A stretch of DNA of 64,000 nt, taken from CAZSAA01 sp964604915 (GTDB lineage Bacteria; Patescibacteriota; Patescibacteriia; Patescibacteriales; UBA12465). Shown here piece by piece: positions 16,796 to 25,328 of the stretch. The DNA lies in assembly GCA_964604915.1 (NCBI GenBank), contig CAZSAA010000001.1:1-64000 (forward strand), given 5' to 3'. The translations under genes were made by a program, and so were the position numbers. Every line of letters begins with the position of its first letter. The stretch's first letter is position 1. Below the pieces are notes generated by a model. It made no database searches and was not told where the DNA came from. It worked only from the letters and a program-made list of their open reading frames with translations.

Positions 16796-17632
16796 TTATT
16801 TTCTCTTGGCCCGGCGCTTGACGATCAATTTGTCAGAGCGTCCTTTGCGCCTAGTCTTCACGCCCAGAGCGGGTTTGCCCCACATAGTCTTCGGGTGGCG
16901 CAAGCCGATAGGCTGGTTACCTTCACCGCCGCCGTGCGGATGGTCATTCGGATTCATGGCGGTACCGCGGACGGTCGGGCGAATGCCCAAATGGCGGCTG
17001 CGGCCAGCCTTACCTAGTATGATATGGCGCTTGTCCGGATTGCTGGCTTGGCCGACGACGCAGAGACACTCCTTCTTCACCAGGCGGATCTCGCCGCTTG
17101 GCATCTTTAGTTGGGCATATTTCTTCTCTACGCCCATGACGAACACGGCGTTTCCGGCACCGCGAGCAATCTTGCCGCCGCGGCCTGGTTCTAATTCGAC
17201 GTTATATATCGCTACGCCAGCTGGGATGAACTCCACGGGCATAGCATTGCCTGGCTTTATCTCGATGAGTTTCTTAGCGCTCTGGATCTTGTCGCCGATC
17301 TTGAGTCCGACCGGAGAGACAATATAGCGCTTGTCGCCATCCGCATAATTTAGCAAGGCGATGCGAGCACCGCGGTTCGGATCATATTCGATGGTAGCCA
17401 CGGTAGCGGGGATATCAAACTTATCGCGCTTGAAATCGATTATCCGGATATAGCGCTTCTCGCCGCCGCCACGATGACGGACGGTAATCTTGCCTTGGGC
17501 ATTGCGGCCCGAAGCGCGCTTCTTCATGATAAGGAGCTTCTTGTGCGGATTGCTGGTCGTGATATCGGCAAAATCATCGAAATTAGCTTCGCGACGTCCT
17601 GGGGTATTCGGTTTTACTTTTTTGATTCCCAT
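16796..17632 (-). CDS. rplB: 50S ribosomal protein L2 (uL2)
   Basis: Needed for subunit association and peptidyl transfer. 278 residues with GRNAQGKITVRHRGGGEKR near the start and the peptidyl-transferase-associated segment GTAMNPNDHPHGGGEG containing the conserved histidine, then HPKTMWGKPALGVKTRRKG. Confidence 0.98.
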   Translation of the reverse strand: MGIKKVKPNTPGRREANFDDFADITTSNPHKKLLIMKKRASGRNAQGKITVRHRGGGEKRYIRIIDFKRDKFDIPATVATIEYDPNRGARIALLNYADGDKRYIVSPVGLKIGDKIQSAKKLIEIKPGNAMPVEFIPAGVAIYNVELEPGRGGKIARGAGNAVFVMGVEKKYAQLKMPSGEIRLVKKECLCVVGQASNPDKRHIILGKAGRSRHLGIRPTVRGTAMNPNDHPHGGGEGNQPIGLRHPKTMWGKPALGVKTRRKGRSDKLIVKRRAKRK

Positions 17633-17655
17633 ATGTGTTTATTGGTATTTTCTAA

Positions 17656-18126
17656 CTAAACGCCTTCGTATAATTGAATACTATCGCCTTTCTTCAAAGT
17701 GACGATCGCTTTCTTCCAGTCTTTGCGCTGTCCGCGGATGCGGCCGCGGCTTACTCGCTTGCCCTGCATGCGGATGATATTGACGCCCTGGACGCTGACG
17801 CCATAGACGGCTTCCACCGCCTTGCGGACTTCGATCTTGTTCGCTCCCTCGGCGACTACGAAAGCATACTGGCCCAAAGCGCCTAAATTAGCGGCCTTCT
17901 CGGTCACGAGCGGGCTCTCGAGCACGCGATATGCCCCCTTATAGTTACTCTTCGGGGCGGCTTTCTTGCTGCTGGAAGAGGATTTCTTAGCAGAGGATTC
18001 GGGAGAATATAGCTCTTTCATGCTAGCCGCGCTTTCCTTGGCCGGAGCCTCTTTCTTGGCTACGGCTTTCTTGGCCGGCTTCTTCTCTTCCTTCACTTCT
18101 TTGGTTTTTTTATCGGTTGACGCCAT
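17656..18126 (-). CDS. rplW: 50S ribosomal protein L23 (uL23) with N-terminal tail
   Basis: Exit-tunnel protein that docks SRP and trigger factor. 156 residues against about 95: the first 65 residues are a lysine/alanine/serine low-complexity tail; the core starts at YRVLESPLVTEKAANLG and continues with NKIEVRKAVEAVYGV and the loop GKRVSRGRIRGQRKDWKKA. One internal ATG (residue 36) could shorten but not remove the tail. Confidence 0.95.
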   Translation of the reverse strand: MASTDKKTKEVKEEKKPAKKAVAKKEAPAKESAASMKELYSPESSAKKSSSSSKKAAPKSNYKGAYRVLESPLVTEKAANLGALGQYAFVVAEGANKIEVRKAVEAVYGVSVQGVNIIRMQGKRVSRGRIRGQRKDWKKAIVTLKKGDSIQLYEGV

Positions 18127-18137
18127 AGATTTTTCCC

Positions 18138-18788
18138 TTATTTGCTATATTGCTCTTCCAGCTTCTTGATCACGTCCTTAGTGACGAGCAAGTTGCGGTA
18201 TTTAAGCAAATCGACAATATTGATATTTTCCTGGTTGATTAATTTCACTCCAGTCAGGTTGCGGCTGGAATATTTAGCCTTCTCATCCTTGGTACCGGAA
18301 ATGATGAGGATGTTACGGCGATCGGTCTTGAAGATCTCCTTCTCGAACTTAGCTAAGATGGAATTGACCTGCCTGGTCTTGAACTCCTCTACCTTGAAGG
18401 AATCGAGGATGGCGAGGCTAGACTGGCCCAGCTTATCGGACAAGGCCATGGCGATCGCCTTTTGTTTCATCTTCTTGTTTATCTTCTGGGAGAAATTCCT
18501 ATCCTTAGTCGGACCGAAAGTGACGCCGCCGCCTACCCATAACGGAGAACGGCTGGAGCCGACGCGGGCGCGTCCAGTTCCCTTCTGTTTCCACGGCTTC
18601 TTGCCGCCACCGCGCACTTCGCTGCGATCTTTGGTATGAGCCAGGACCTGACGGGCGTTAGCCATCTGGGCGACCACTGCTTGATGCAGGAGAGCGGCGC
18701 TCGCCTTCACTCCCAGCACCTTATCCGACACTTCCATGTCTTCCAGCACCTTGGCTTCCTGGTTGTATAATTTGATTTTTACGGACAT
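18138..18788 (-). CDS. rplD: 50S ribosomal protein L4 (uL4)
   Basis: Tunnel-constriction protein, and in E. coli the autogenous repressor of the S10 operon. 216 residues; the extended loop TKDRSEVRGGGKKPWKQKGTG and RARVGSSRSPLWVGGGVTFGP are hallmark motifs. Between rplC and rplW. Given the terminator-like element before rplC, L4-mediated attenuation is possible but not shown. Confidence 0.97.
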   Translation of the reverse strand: MSVKIKLYNQEAKVLEDMEVSDKVLGVKASAALLHQAVVAQMANARQVLAHTKDRSEVRGGGKKPWKQKGTGRARVGSSRSPLWVGGGVTFGPTKDRNFSQKINKKMKQKAIAMALSDKLGQSSLAILDSFKVEEFKTRQVNSILAKFEKEIFKTDRRNILIISGTKDEKAKYSSRNLTGVKLINQENINIVDLLKYRNLLVTKDVIKKLEEQYSK

Positions 18789-18811
18789 ATATCGACAACT
18801 TATTTTGAAAT

Positions 18812-19564
18812 TTATTTAGCCTCAACCGGGACAACTTCCTCCGCCGGTACTTCTGGAGCGACCTCAGCCGGCTTCTCTTCAGTTACTTCGACCGGAGCGG
18901 CTTCCGCTTGGGTCTCAACCGGCTGCTTAGCCGTTNNNNNNNNNNCCAATTCGCCCGTGCCCTTGATCATGATCAAGGCATTGACGCCGCCCGGGACTGC
19001 GCCCTTGACGTATAATATGTTATTTTCCAGATCAATCTTGACTACTTCTAAATTCTTGACGGTGACACGCTCGTTACCCATGTGGCCAGCCATGCGGGTA
19101 CCCTTGAAGACGTGAGCCGGACCTTTGGGGCCGATAGAACCAGGCATGCGCAGCTGATCCTTATTACCATGGGTCTTACGGTCGCCGGCAAAGTGATGAC
19201 GCTTGACTACGCCTTGGAAGCCACGGCCTTTCGAGACGGAGGTAACATCGATGCTGTCGCCGACATTGAAGGTAGCGACGGAAATCTGGTCACCGGCTTT
19301 AGCTTCAACCTTCTTATCAACGATGAATTCGCGGACATGGGCGGGAGAAAGGTTCAATTTGCCGAATTTCTCGCGCTGGGGTTTCTTCAAATTCTTAGCT
19401 TTGCGATTACCAAAAGTGAGCTGGAGGGCGGAATATCCGTCCTTGCTCTCAGTCTTGACTTGGCTTACCACGCAAGGGCCGGCTTGAACCGGGGTGGTGG
19501 CGACTACCTTATCGTTGACCCAGATCTGGGTCATATTCATTTTGCTTCCTAAGATGAATTTCAT
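18812..19564 (-). CDS. rplC: 50S ribosomal protein L3 (uL3), with C-terminal tail broken by a sequence gap
   Basis: Early assembly protein near the peptidyl-transferase centre. The core (residues 1-205) is complete: MKFILGSKMNMTQIW, DVTSVSKGRGFQGVVKRHHF, GSIGPKGPAHVFKGTRMAGHMG. It should end around GAVPGGVNALIMIKGTGEL; beyond this is an acidic alanine/proline/glutamate/valine tail of about 40 residues in which ten N (18936-18945) stand for an unknown number of bases, so the length and even the frame of the tail are uncertain. Confidence 0.93.
   Translation of the reverse strand: MKFILGSKMNMTQIWVNDKVVATTPVQAGPCVVSQVKTESKDGYSALQLTFGNRKAKNLKKPQREKFGKLNLSPAHVREFIVDKKVEAKAGDQISVATFNVGDSIDVTSVSKGRGFQGVVKRHHFAGDRKTHGNKDQLRMPGSIGPKGPAHVFKGTRMAGHMGNERVTVKNLEVVKIDLENNILYVKGAVPGGVNALIMIKGTGELXXXXTAKQPVETQAEAAPVEVTEEKPAEVAPEVPAEEVVPVEAK
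18936..18945. other. Scaffold gap (10 N) in the rplC tail
   Basis: Ten N inside low-complexity coding sequence, the kind of repeat-rich stretch where short-read contigs break. True size unknown. Confidence 0.97.
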
Positions 19565-19571
19565 ATGATTA

Positions 19572-19597
19572 AAACAAAAAACTGGTCTATGGCCAGC
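19572..19597 (-). promoter_or_regulatory. Terminator-like hairpin just before rplC (candidate attenuator)
   Basis: The rpsJ-rplC spacer is 198 bases, by far the longest in this operon. At its end the minus strand folds as GCTGG-C-C / G-A-CCAG (one mismatch, ATA loop) followed by TTTTTTG and then the rplC start eight bases on. A second, 9-bp stem with one mismatch (CTTCCGTCC / GGAGGGAAG around TTAA) lies at about 19690-19716. Position and shape suggest controlled read-through into the S10 segment; not proven. Confidence 0.5.
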
Positions 19598-19762
19598 TTC
19601 AAAAAAACAAAAACTAGGGGGAAGAAACGGAAAAAGGTTGTTTTTTTAGCTGATTGCCTCCAAATTTTTCCCTGACTTTCGTAGAAACACTTTCTTCCCT
19701 CCTTAAGGACGGAAGAGTTGTTTAGACAATTGACAAGGACTTAAAAAACGATTGCTTTTAGT

Positions 19763-20110
19763 TTACTGCATTTTTATCTCGACGTCAACACCGGCTGGAA
19801 GGTTGAGATTAGTCAAATCTTCAATGGTCTTGGCATTGGGGTCAAGGATATCGATGATCCGCTTATGGATCCTCATCTCGTACTGGTCGCGCGCATCCTT
19901 GTGCACGAAAGTAGAGCGATTGACGGTATATTTCTTCTTTTCGGTCGGAAGCGGTACCGGACCGAAAAATTGCGCATCGCTGCGGCCTATCGTCTGGATG
20001 ATAGTCTTAGTGGACTGGTCCACGATCTTGTGATCGAAAGCTTTGATCTTTATCCTGATCTTCTGCTTGTAATCTTCTTTCTTTTGCTCTTCTTTTTTAG
20101 TTTCAGACAT
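19763..20110 (-). CDS. rpsJ: 30S ribosomal protein S10 (uS10 / NusE)
   Basis: Small-subunit head protein and, as NusE, transcription antitermination partner. 115 residues with an extra lysine/glutamate-rich N-terminus of about 15 residues; then IRIKIKAFDHKIVDQS, FGPVPLPTEKKKYTVNRSTF and FVHKDARDQYEMRIHKR. Lies 73 bases after tuf with a hairpin in the spacer. Confidence 0.97.
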   Translation of the reverse strand: MSETKKEEQKKEDYKQKIRIKIKAFDHKIVDQSTKTIIQTIGRSDAQFFGPVPLPTEKKKYTVNRSTFVHKDARDQYEMRIHKRIIDILDPNAKTIEDLTNLNLPAGVDVEIKMQ

Positions 20111-20149
20111 AGCAGTTTCTCTTTGTCTTATTAATAAATAAACGCTATA

Positions 20150-20176
20150 AGCCCGCCCTTACGGGAAGAGCGGGCT
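20150..20176 (-). promoter_or_regulatory. Hairpin in the tuf-rpsJ spacer
   Basis: Perfect 7-bp stem AGCCCGC / GCGGGCT with a 13-base loop, extended by CGCT / AGCG after small internal loops. It lies 8 bases past the tuf stop. The following T run is weak (TTTATTTATTAA), so it may be a leaky terminator or an RNA-processing/stability element that sets tuf apart from the downstream ribosomal genes. Confidence 0.5.
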
Positions 20177-20183
20177 AAAGCGG

Positions 20184-21371
20184 TTACTTGATTATCTTAG
20201 TCACCACGCCGGCGCCGACCGTGCGGCCACCTTCGCGGATAGCAAACTTCATCTTATCTTCCATAGCGATCGGAGCGATGAGCTTCACCTTCAAATTTAC
20301 AGTATCGCCAGGCATAACCATCTCAACGCCCTCCGGGAGTTCAATCTCGCCGGTAACATCGGTGGTGCGGATATAGAACTGAGGCTTGTAGCCCTTGAAG
20401 AACGGCTTATGGCGGCCGCCTTCGTCCTTGCCTAGGACATATACTTCAGCTTCGAAATCGGTGTGCGGAGTGATGGTGCCCGGCTTGCAAAGGACCTGTC
20501 CTCTCTGGACTTCATCCTTCTTGGTGCCGCGGACGAGCAGTCCGGCGTTATCGCCAGCCTGACCTCTATCGAGCGACTTCTTGAACATCTCGACGCCAGT
20601 AACGACAGTCTTCTTGGTGTCCATCAAGCCGACAATCTCGACTTCGTCACCAATATTGACTACGCCTCTTTCGATACGACCGGTAAGCACGGTGCCGCGA
20701 CCTTCGATAGAGAAGATGTCTTCAACCGGCATCAAGAAAGGATGCTCAGTATCGCGAACCGGGGTCGGGATATATGAATCGATAGCTTCCATGAGCTTCA
20801 TGACTGGTTCAGCGTCAGGGCCGGTCGGATTTTCGAGAGCCTTAAGGGCGCTACCGCGAATGATCGGGGTAGTATCTCCAGGGAATTCGTTCTTCTTCAA
20901 TAAATCGCGGATTTCTTCTTCAACGAGGTCGATGAGTTCCTTATCCTCTACCATATCGCACTTGTTAAGGAAAACGATGATATAAGGGACGCCTACCTGC
21001 CTGGCCAAGAGGATGTGTTCGCGGGTCTGCGGCATTGGGCCGTCAGTCGCGGAAACCACCAAGATAGCCCCATCCATCTGAGCGGCACCAGTGATCATGT
21101 TCTTGACATAATCAGCGTGGCCCGGACAATCGACGTGGGCATAGTGCCTAGTGGCTGATTCATACTCTACGTGAGCGGTAGCGATGGTAATGCCGCGCTC
21201 CCTTTCTTCCGGAGCGAAATCGATTTCATTAACACCCTTCTTGGAAGCGTTCATACCATGAGCGCCGAACACCGCCAACATAGCGGCGGTCAGAGTGGTC
21301 TTCCCGTGGTCAACGTGGCCGATGGTACCGATGTTGACGTGCGGTTTGGAACGGTCAAATTTTTCTGCCAT
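20184..21371 (-). CDS. tuf: Elongation factor Tu
   Basis: GTPase delivering aminoacyl-tRNA to the ribosome. 395 residues with P-loop GHVDHGKTT, switch motif [13 protein letters not shown] and GSALKALE; domains 2 and 3 complete ([33 protein letters not shown]). One tuf copy in the window. The 5' leader contains hairpins (21387-21420). Confidence 0.98.
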   Translation of the reverse strand: MAEKFDRSKPHVNIGTIGHVDHGKTTLTAAMLAVFGAHGMNASKKGVNEIDFAPEERERGITIATAHVEYESATRHYAHVDCPGHADYVKNMITGAAQMDGAILVVSATDGPMPQTREHILLARQVGVPYIIVFLNKCDMVEDKELIDLVEEEIRDLLKKNEFPGDTTPIIRGSALKALENPTGPDAEPVMKLMEAIDSYIPTPVRDTEHPFLMPVEDIFSIEGRGTVLTGRIERGVVNIGDEVEIVGLMDTKKTVVTGVEMFKKSLDRGQAGDNAGLLVRGTKKDEVQRGQVLCKPGTITPHTDFEAEVYVLGKDEGGRHKPFFKGYKPQFYIRTTDVTGEIELPEGVEMVMPGDTVNLKVKLIAPIAMEDKMKFAIREGGRTVGAGVVTKIIK

Positions 21372-21386
21372 TTGTTTGGTATGCGG

Positions 21387-21420
21387 CCCCCTATCGGGGT
21401 TTCTTTCCTTCTAGAGGAAA
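21387..21420 (-). promoter_or_regulatory. Hairpins in the tuf leader
   Basis: In the 103-base spacer before tuf the minus strand holds TTTCCT / AGGAAA with a 5-base loop and then CCCC / GGGG around GATAG, ending 15 bases before the ATG. Neither is followed by a T run, so they are more likely translational or stability elements than terminators. No Shine-Dalgarno-like sequence is visible directly before the tuf ATG. Confidence 0.4.
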
Positions 21421-21474
21421 CCAGCCGTCATAAAATTAAAATTATTTTTTATCTTTTATCTTAAACTTTTTTCT

Positions 21475-21819
21475 TTATCTTTTCTCCTCCTCATCCGCCT
21501 GGGCTTTCCGCTTAATCCCTTCTGGGATTTTCCACGGATTGCGCGCCTTAAATTCCTCCTCTATATATTGGGAATCATCTTCATGCTTCCAGTTGGATAT
21601 TTCAACATTTATCTTATCAGCTAAATCTTCTCCTGTCAATGCCGGATTCCCGCTATCTATCGACGGTTTCGTCGCCGTATCAACGGCCAGATCCTCGTAG
21701 CGGCTAAGTGGCATGAGCACGAATGGCTCAGACGGCTCTTGGCGGTCCCAGACTATCACCCTATCGCCGGTGCGATTGATGAGCTTTAGTATTCGATTGA
21801 AAGTCTGTTCGAAACTCAT
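21475..21819 (-). CDS. Phd/YefM-like small protein inserted between fusA and tuf
   Basis: From the ATG at 21819 (MSFEQTFNRILKL) it is 114 residues; the open frame upstream overlaps fusA and is disregarded. Residues 5-50 (RILKLINRTGDRVIVWDRQ, then FVLMPLSRYEDL) follow the pattern of Phd/YefM antitoxins, in which a V-T-G-E-R-V-I segment precedes a strand and a Y-E-x-L motif. The second half is acidic and ends in NPWKIPEGIKRKAQADEEEKR. No toxin gene is adjacent. Function unknown; the antitoxin link is by resemblance only. Confidence 0.65.
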   Translation of the reverse strand: MSFEQTFNRILKLINRTGDRVIVWDRQEPSEPFVLMPLSRYEDLAVDTATKPSIDSGNPALTGEDLADKINVEISNWKHEDDSQYIEEEFKARNPWKIPEGIKRKAQADEEEKR

Positions 21820-21841
21820 ATGATCGGTAGGCGAGCTCGCG

Positions 21842-23923
21842 CTACTTCCCTCCCTTTTCCTTAATCTGTTCAAGGATGTTACGCGGTACTTCGCTATAAT
21901 GAGAGAACTCCATGGTATAGCTGGCGCGTCCTTGGCTCATTGAGCGCAGGGCGGTCGCATAGCCGAACATCTCAGCAAGCGGCACTTTGGCATGGATAGC
22001 TTTGATACTGTTGGGACGGTCGACCATCTCTTCTATTTGACCGCGCTTGGAATTGAGGTCGCCGATAACGTTGCCCATATATTCTTCCGGAGTTACCACT
22101 TCCACTTTCATCATCGGCTCAAGCAAGATAGCGCCGGCTTTCTGACAGGCTTCCTTGAAGGCGAAGATACCAGCCATCTTGAAAGCGAGTTCAGAAGAGT
22201 CGACTTCATGGTAGCTGCCGTAGAAGACGGCCACCTTGACATCGATCATCGGATAACCGGCGACCACGCCAGATAGCATGGCCTCCTTGACGCCTTTTTC
22301 AATAGCCGGAATAAATTCCTTCGGGATGACGCCGCCTTTGACCTCATCGAGGAACTCATAGCCACCGCCTTCTCCGGACGGTTCGACACGCAAGGAGCAA
22401 TGTCCATATTGACCACGTCCACCCGATTGCTTTACGTATTTATGTTCCGCTTCCGCGGTACTCTTGATAGTTTCCCGATATGATACCTGTGGTTTGCCGA
22501 CGTTAGCTTCCACGCCGAATTCGCGCTTCATGCGGTCGACGATGATGTCCAAATGCAATTCGCCCATGCCGGAAATAAGGACCTGGTTGGTCTCTTCGTC
22601 GGTCTCGACGCGGAAAGTCGGATCTTCTTCAGCCAAGCGGGATAGGGCGACGCCCATCTTCTCCTGGTCAGCCTTGGTTTTGGGTTCCACGGCGATCTTG
22701 ATGACCGGTTCCGGGAACACGATAGACTCGAGCAAGACCGGGTGGTTCTCATCGGACAGAGTGTTGCCGGTAGTGGTATTCTTGAGGCCGATAACGGCAG
22801 CGATATCGCCAGCGTATAATTCTTTGATCTCCTCGCGGTGGTTAGCATGCATGCGCACGAGACGTCCTACGCGTTCCTTATTACCGGTCGAAGCATTGAT
22901 GATATATGAGCCGGAAGTGAGGACGCCTTGGTAGACGCGGACGAAACAGAGCTTACCTATGAACGGATCGGTGGCAATCTTGAAAGCCAAGCCGGCAAAC
23001 GGAGCGTCATCATTGGCCTTTATCCCTACTTTCTTTTCTGGATCATTGATGTCAGTACCCTCGATAGCTGGCACGTCAAGCGGGGACGGAAGGTATTCGG
23101 TCACGGCGTCGAGCACGAGCTGGATGCCGATATTCTGCAACGCGGTGCCGCAGAGAACGGGATAAATCTTGTTAGCAATCACGCCGATCCGGATGGAAAG
23201 CTTGATCTCTTCGATGCTCACTTCTTCCCCGCCCAGGTATTTTTCCATAGCCGGCTCATAGCACTCTACCGCTTTCTCGATCATCTCAGCGCGATACTTG
23301 GCGACTTTCTCTTTCATGTCTTCGGGGATATCGATCTCTTCGATATTCTCACCGCTAGCGCCAGTGAAGCGGTATGCTTTTTCCGCGATAAGGTCGATGA
23401 CGCCGCTAAGGTTGTCTTCCGCACCGATAGGCAGTTGGATGGCGACCGCGTTAGGATTCAAACGGGTGCGGATAGAATTCAGGGACATATAGAAGTCGGC
23501 GCCCATCTTGTCCATCTTGTTGACGAAGCAGAGACGAGGGACATTATATTTGTCCGCTTGGCGCCAGACGGTTTCGGACTGCGGCTCTACGCCAGCCTGA
23601 CCGTCGAAAACGGCAACAGCGCCGTCAAGGACGCGCAAAGATCGTTCCACCTCGACAGTGAAGTCGACGTGTCCTGGAGTGTCGATGATATTGATCTTTT
23701 TACCCTTCCAGAAACAAGTAGTGGCCGCGGAAGTAATGGTGATGCCGCGCTCCTTTTCCTGTTCCATCCAGTCCATCTCGGCCGCACCTTCGTGCACTTC
23801 GCCGATCTTATGTTTCCTGCCGGTGTAGAATAAGACGCGTTCGGTAAACGTCGTCTTGCCGGCATCGATGTGAGCCATGATGCCGATATTGCGGATGTTG
23901 TCTAGCGAATAATCACGAGGCAT
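21842..23923 (-). CDS. fusA: Elongation factor G
   Basis: Translocation GTPase. 693 residues, full length. [43 protein letters not shown] and [10 protein letters not shown] are the G motifs; the catalytic histidine-bearing domain IV segment SGGRGQYGH and the C-terminal [22 protein letters not shown] are present. Three bases after rpsG. Confidence 0.98.
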   Translation of the reverse strand: MPRDYSLDNIRNIGIMAHIDAGKTTFTERVLFYTGRKHKIGEVHEGAAEMDWMEQEKERGITITSAATTCFWKGKKINIIDTPGHVDFTVEVERSLRVLDGAVAVFDGQAGVEPQSETVWRQADKYNVPRLCFVNKMDKMGADFYMSLNSIRTRLNPNAVAIQLPIGAEDNLSGVIDLIAEKAYRFTGASGENIEEIDIPEDMKEKVAKYRAEMIEKAVECYEPAMEKYLGGEEVSIEEIKLSIRIGVIANKIYPVLCGTALQNIGIQLVLDAVTEYLPSPLDVPAIEGTDINDPEKKVGIKANDDAPFAGLAFKIATDPFIGKLCFVRVYQGVLTSGSYIINASTGNKERVGRLVRMHANHREEIKELYAGDIAAVIGLKNTTTGNTLSDENHPVLLESIVFPEPVIKIAVEPKTKADQEKMGVALSRLAEEDPTFRVETDEETNQVLISGMGELHLDIIVDRMKREFGVEANVGKPQVSYRETIKSTAEAEHKYVKQSGGRGQYGHCSLRVEPSGEGGGYEFLDEVKGGVIPKEFIPAIEKGVKEAMLSGVVAGYPMIDVKVAVFYGSYHEVDSSELAFKMAGIFAFKEACQKAGAILLEPMMKVEVVTPEEYMGNVIGDLNSKRGQIEEMVDRPNSIKAIHAKVPLAEMFGYATALRSMSQGRASYTMEFSHYSEVPRNILEQIKEKGGK

Positions 23924-23926
23924 ATA

Positions 23927-24193
23927 TTATTTCTTCTTAAATTTGCTAAAGTGAGCAAAAGCCTTATTGGCTTCAGCCATCTTNNNNNNNNNNNNNNNNN
24001 NNNNNNNNNNNNNNNNNNNNNNNNNNNNNNNNNNNNNNNNNNNNNNNNNNNNNNNNNNNNNNNNNNNNNNNNNNNNNNNNNNNGCGCTTTTCTTGCCCAT
24101 CTCCATGATATAGTTGATGAATTTGGCGATGCTTTTATCATTGTATTTAACATCCCCTTGTATGTCCCTTTTCGGGGCGGCTTTTCCTCTCAT
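23927..24193 (-). CDS. rpsG: 30S ribosomal protein S7 (uS7), interrupted by a scaffold gap
   Basis: Head-domain organiser. The N-terminus (MRGKAAPKRDIQGDVKYND, then KFINYIMEMGKKS) and the C-terminal tail (KMAEANKAFAHFSKFKKK) are visible; 100 N (23984-24083) replace the middle. With the gap taken literally the protein would be 88 residues, but S7 is about 156, so roughly 300 bases rather than 100 should be missing. The gene is probably intact in the organism. Confidence 0.9.
   Translation of the reverse strand: MRGKAAPKRDIQGDVKYNDKSIAKFINYIMEMGKKSXXXXXXXXXXXXXXXXXXXXXXXXXXXXXXXXXXKMAEANKAFAHFSKFKKK
23984..24083. other. Scaffold gap (100 N) inside rpsG
   Basis: A run of exactly 100 N, the conventional size for a gap of unknown length. 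Typical S7 length implies about 300 missing bases. Confidence 0.97.
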
Positions 24194-24266
24194 AATTACA
24201 GGTGAACCGTTAACCGTCAGCTATTACAGATTAGCGGTAGGCTGTTATATTAATATTTTTTATCGA

Positions 24267-24686
24267 TTAAGCTTTGGGTCTCTTGGCACCATAGCGGCTG
24301 CGGCCCTTGCGCCGGGCATCGACGCCCTGGGTGTCATAGACACCACGGACGATCTTATAGCGGACGCCCGGAAGATCCTTGGTCTTGCCGCCGCGCACCA
24401 GTACGATGGAGTGCTCCTGCAGGTTATGGCCCATGCCCGGAATATACGCCGTCACTTCCATGCCGTTGCTGAGCTTGACACGAGCGATCTTACGCAGAGC
24501 GGAGTTCGGTTTCTTCGGAGTGGTAGTGGTTACCTTAAGGCAGACGCCCTGTTTAAAAGGCGAACCCTTGGCATTAACGTTCTTCTTCCGGTGCAAAGAA
24601 TCCAGGCTGGTATGCAAAACGAGGGTCTGCTTACCCTTCTTCACGGTCTTCCTTTCCTTGCGCACTAATTGGTTGATTGTTGGCAT
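24267..24686 (-). CDS. rpsL: 30S ribosomal protein S12 (uS12)
   Basis: Decoding-centre protein and first gene of the str-S10-spc array. 139 residues, about 15 more than E. coli because of an insertion after residue 20. [20 protein letters not shown] and [17 protein letters not shown] and [13 protein letters not shown] hold the residues that mutate to streptomycin resistance; the lysines of PNSALRK and the second loop are wild-type. Promoter and leader hairpin lie upstream. Confidence 0.98.
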   Translation of the reverse strand: MPTINQLVRKERKTVKKGKQTLVLHTSLDSLHRKKNVNAKGSPFKQGVCLKVTTTTPKKPNSALRKIARVKLSNGMEVTAYIPGMGHNLQEHSIVLVRGGKTKDLPGVRYKIVRGVYDTQGVDARRKGRSRYGAKRPKA

Positions 24687-24703
24687 AATACTTTCTCTTA
24701 TAC

Positions 24704-24728
24704 TAAAAACAATCCTGAAACCCAGGAT
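24704..24728 (-). promoter_or_regulatory. Terminator-like hairpin in the rpsL leader (candidate attenuator)
   Basis: Minus-strand perfect 6-bp stem ATCCTG / CAGGAT with a 5-base loop, then TGTTTTTAG, 18 bases before the rpsL ATG and about 20 bases downstream of the predicted start of transcription. Confidence 0.5.
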
Positions 24729-24752
24729 CTCTTTGTTAAAATTGACCTATAA

Positions 24753-24781
24753 AATTTATCAAAGATTGAAAAATAAGTCAA
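24753..24781 (-). promoter_or_regulatory. Promoter for the str-S10-spc operon
   Basis: Minus-strand TTGACT (24781-24776), 17-base spacer, TAAATT (24758-24753). It gives a leader of about 60 nt to rpsL. No other clear promoter was found before secY. Confidence 0.7.
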
Positions 24782-24783
24782 GG

Positions 24784-24868
24784 AAAAACGGGCGATTAGC
24801 CCGAAAGAGGGATATAAAAAATAAAAAGGGCTTAGGAACCAAGCCAATAAGCCCGTGATAAGGCTTGG
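24784..24868 (-). terminator. Tandem terminators ending the sensory operon, with overlapping alternative stems
   Basis: First element (24828-24854): GGGCTTA / TAAGCCC followed by TTTTTATTTTTT. Second (24788-24802): CGGGC / GCCCG followed by TTTTT. A further 7-bp pairing CCAAGCC (24868-24862) with GGCTTGG (24845-24839 side) interleaves with the first stem, so the two cannot form together except as a pseudoknot. The pair separates the sensory operon from the rpsL promoter. Confidence 0.65.
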
Positions 24869-24921
24869 ATTAAAATAACTGGACAAGCCATCTAAAAGCA
24901 GGCTTTTTCTCCTTCGCAGCC

Positions 24922-25311
24922 CTATCGCCTGGCCACCTTCCGAATCTTCTCCATCAGGTCTTCGGTCGTGAAAGGCTTCTCTAGCACGCCTTGGATAACG
25001 CTAAGCGAACTGGATTTCCTTAGCGACTGGCCGAACTCTTCTGGCGGGATGGGCATAGCCGAAGACATGAGCAGGACCGGTATCTTAGCCAGGCGGGGAT
25101 CTTTGCCCATGGCTTGGCAGACATCCATGCCGCTTACCTCCGGCATCATGATATCGAGCAGGACTACGCTATAGTCCGGGTTCTTGGCCATCATATCCAG
25201 CCCTTCCTGGCCGCCATAGGCGACATCGATGTCAAGGGCCGGATTGCTCGAAAGCAGCGCTTTGAGGGTGATGACGGTACTGGGGTCGTTATCGACGATA
25301 AGGATTCTCAT
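24922..25311 (-). CDS. Single-domain response regulator (receiver only), copy 1
   Basis: Phospho-acceptor protein of a two-component pathway. 129 residues make up one receiver domain and nothing else. The acidic pair is D7/D9, the phosphorylation site is D53 (VVLLDIMMPE), the switch serine is in LLMSSAMP, and the conserved lysine is K112 (LEKPF). With no output domain it must act by protein contact or pass the phosphate on. It is 17 bases downstream of the histidine kinase and is a clear paralogue of the receiver at 28309 (shared KALL, GLDMMA, DVCxAM and PI motifs). Last gene of the operon. Confidence 0.92.
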   Translation of the reverse strand: MRILIVDNDPSTVITLKALLSSNPALDIDVAYGGQEGLDMMAKNPDYSVVLLDIMMPEVSGMDVCQAMGKDPRLAKIPVLLMSSAMPIPPEEFGQSLRKSSSLSVIQGVLEKPFTTEDLMEKIRKVARR

Positions 25312-25328
25312 AGGTTTTATGTAAAAAA

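Noticed and set aside
18973..18990. 18-bp perfect palindrome (CCTTGATCA and complement) near the rplC gap
   Set aside because: It lies in conserved L3 codons (L-I-M-I-K-G), so the symmetry is probably a coincidence of the coding sequence.
22928..23833. 301-residue plus-strand ORF opposite fusA
   Set aside because: Antisense shadow of a GC-rich, highly conserved gene; no promoter or homology.
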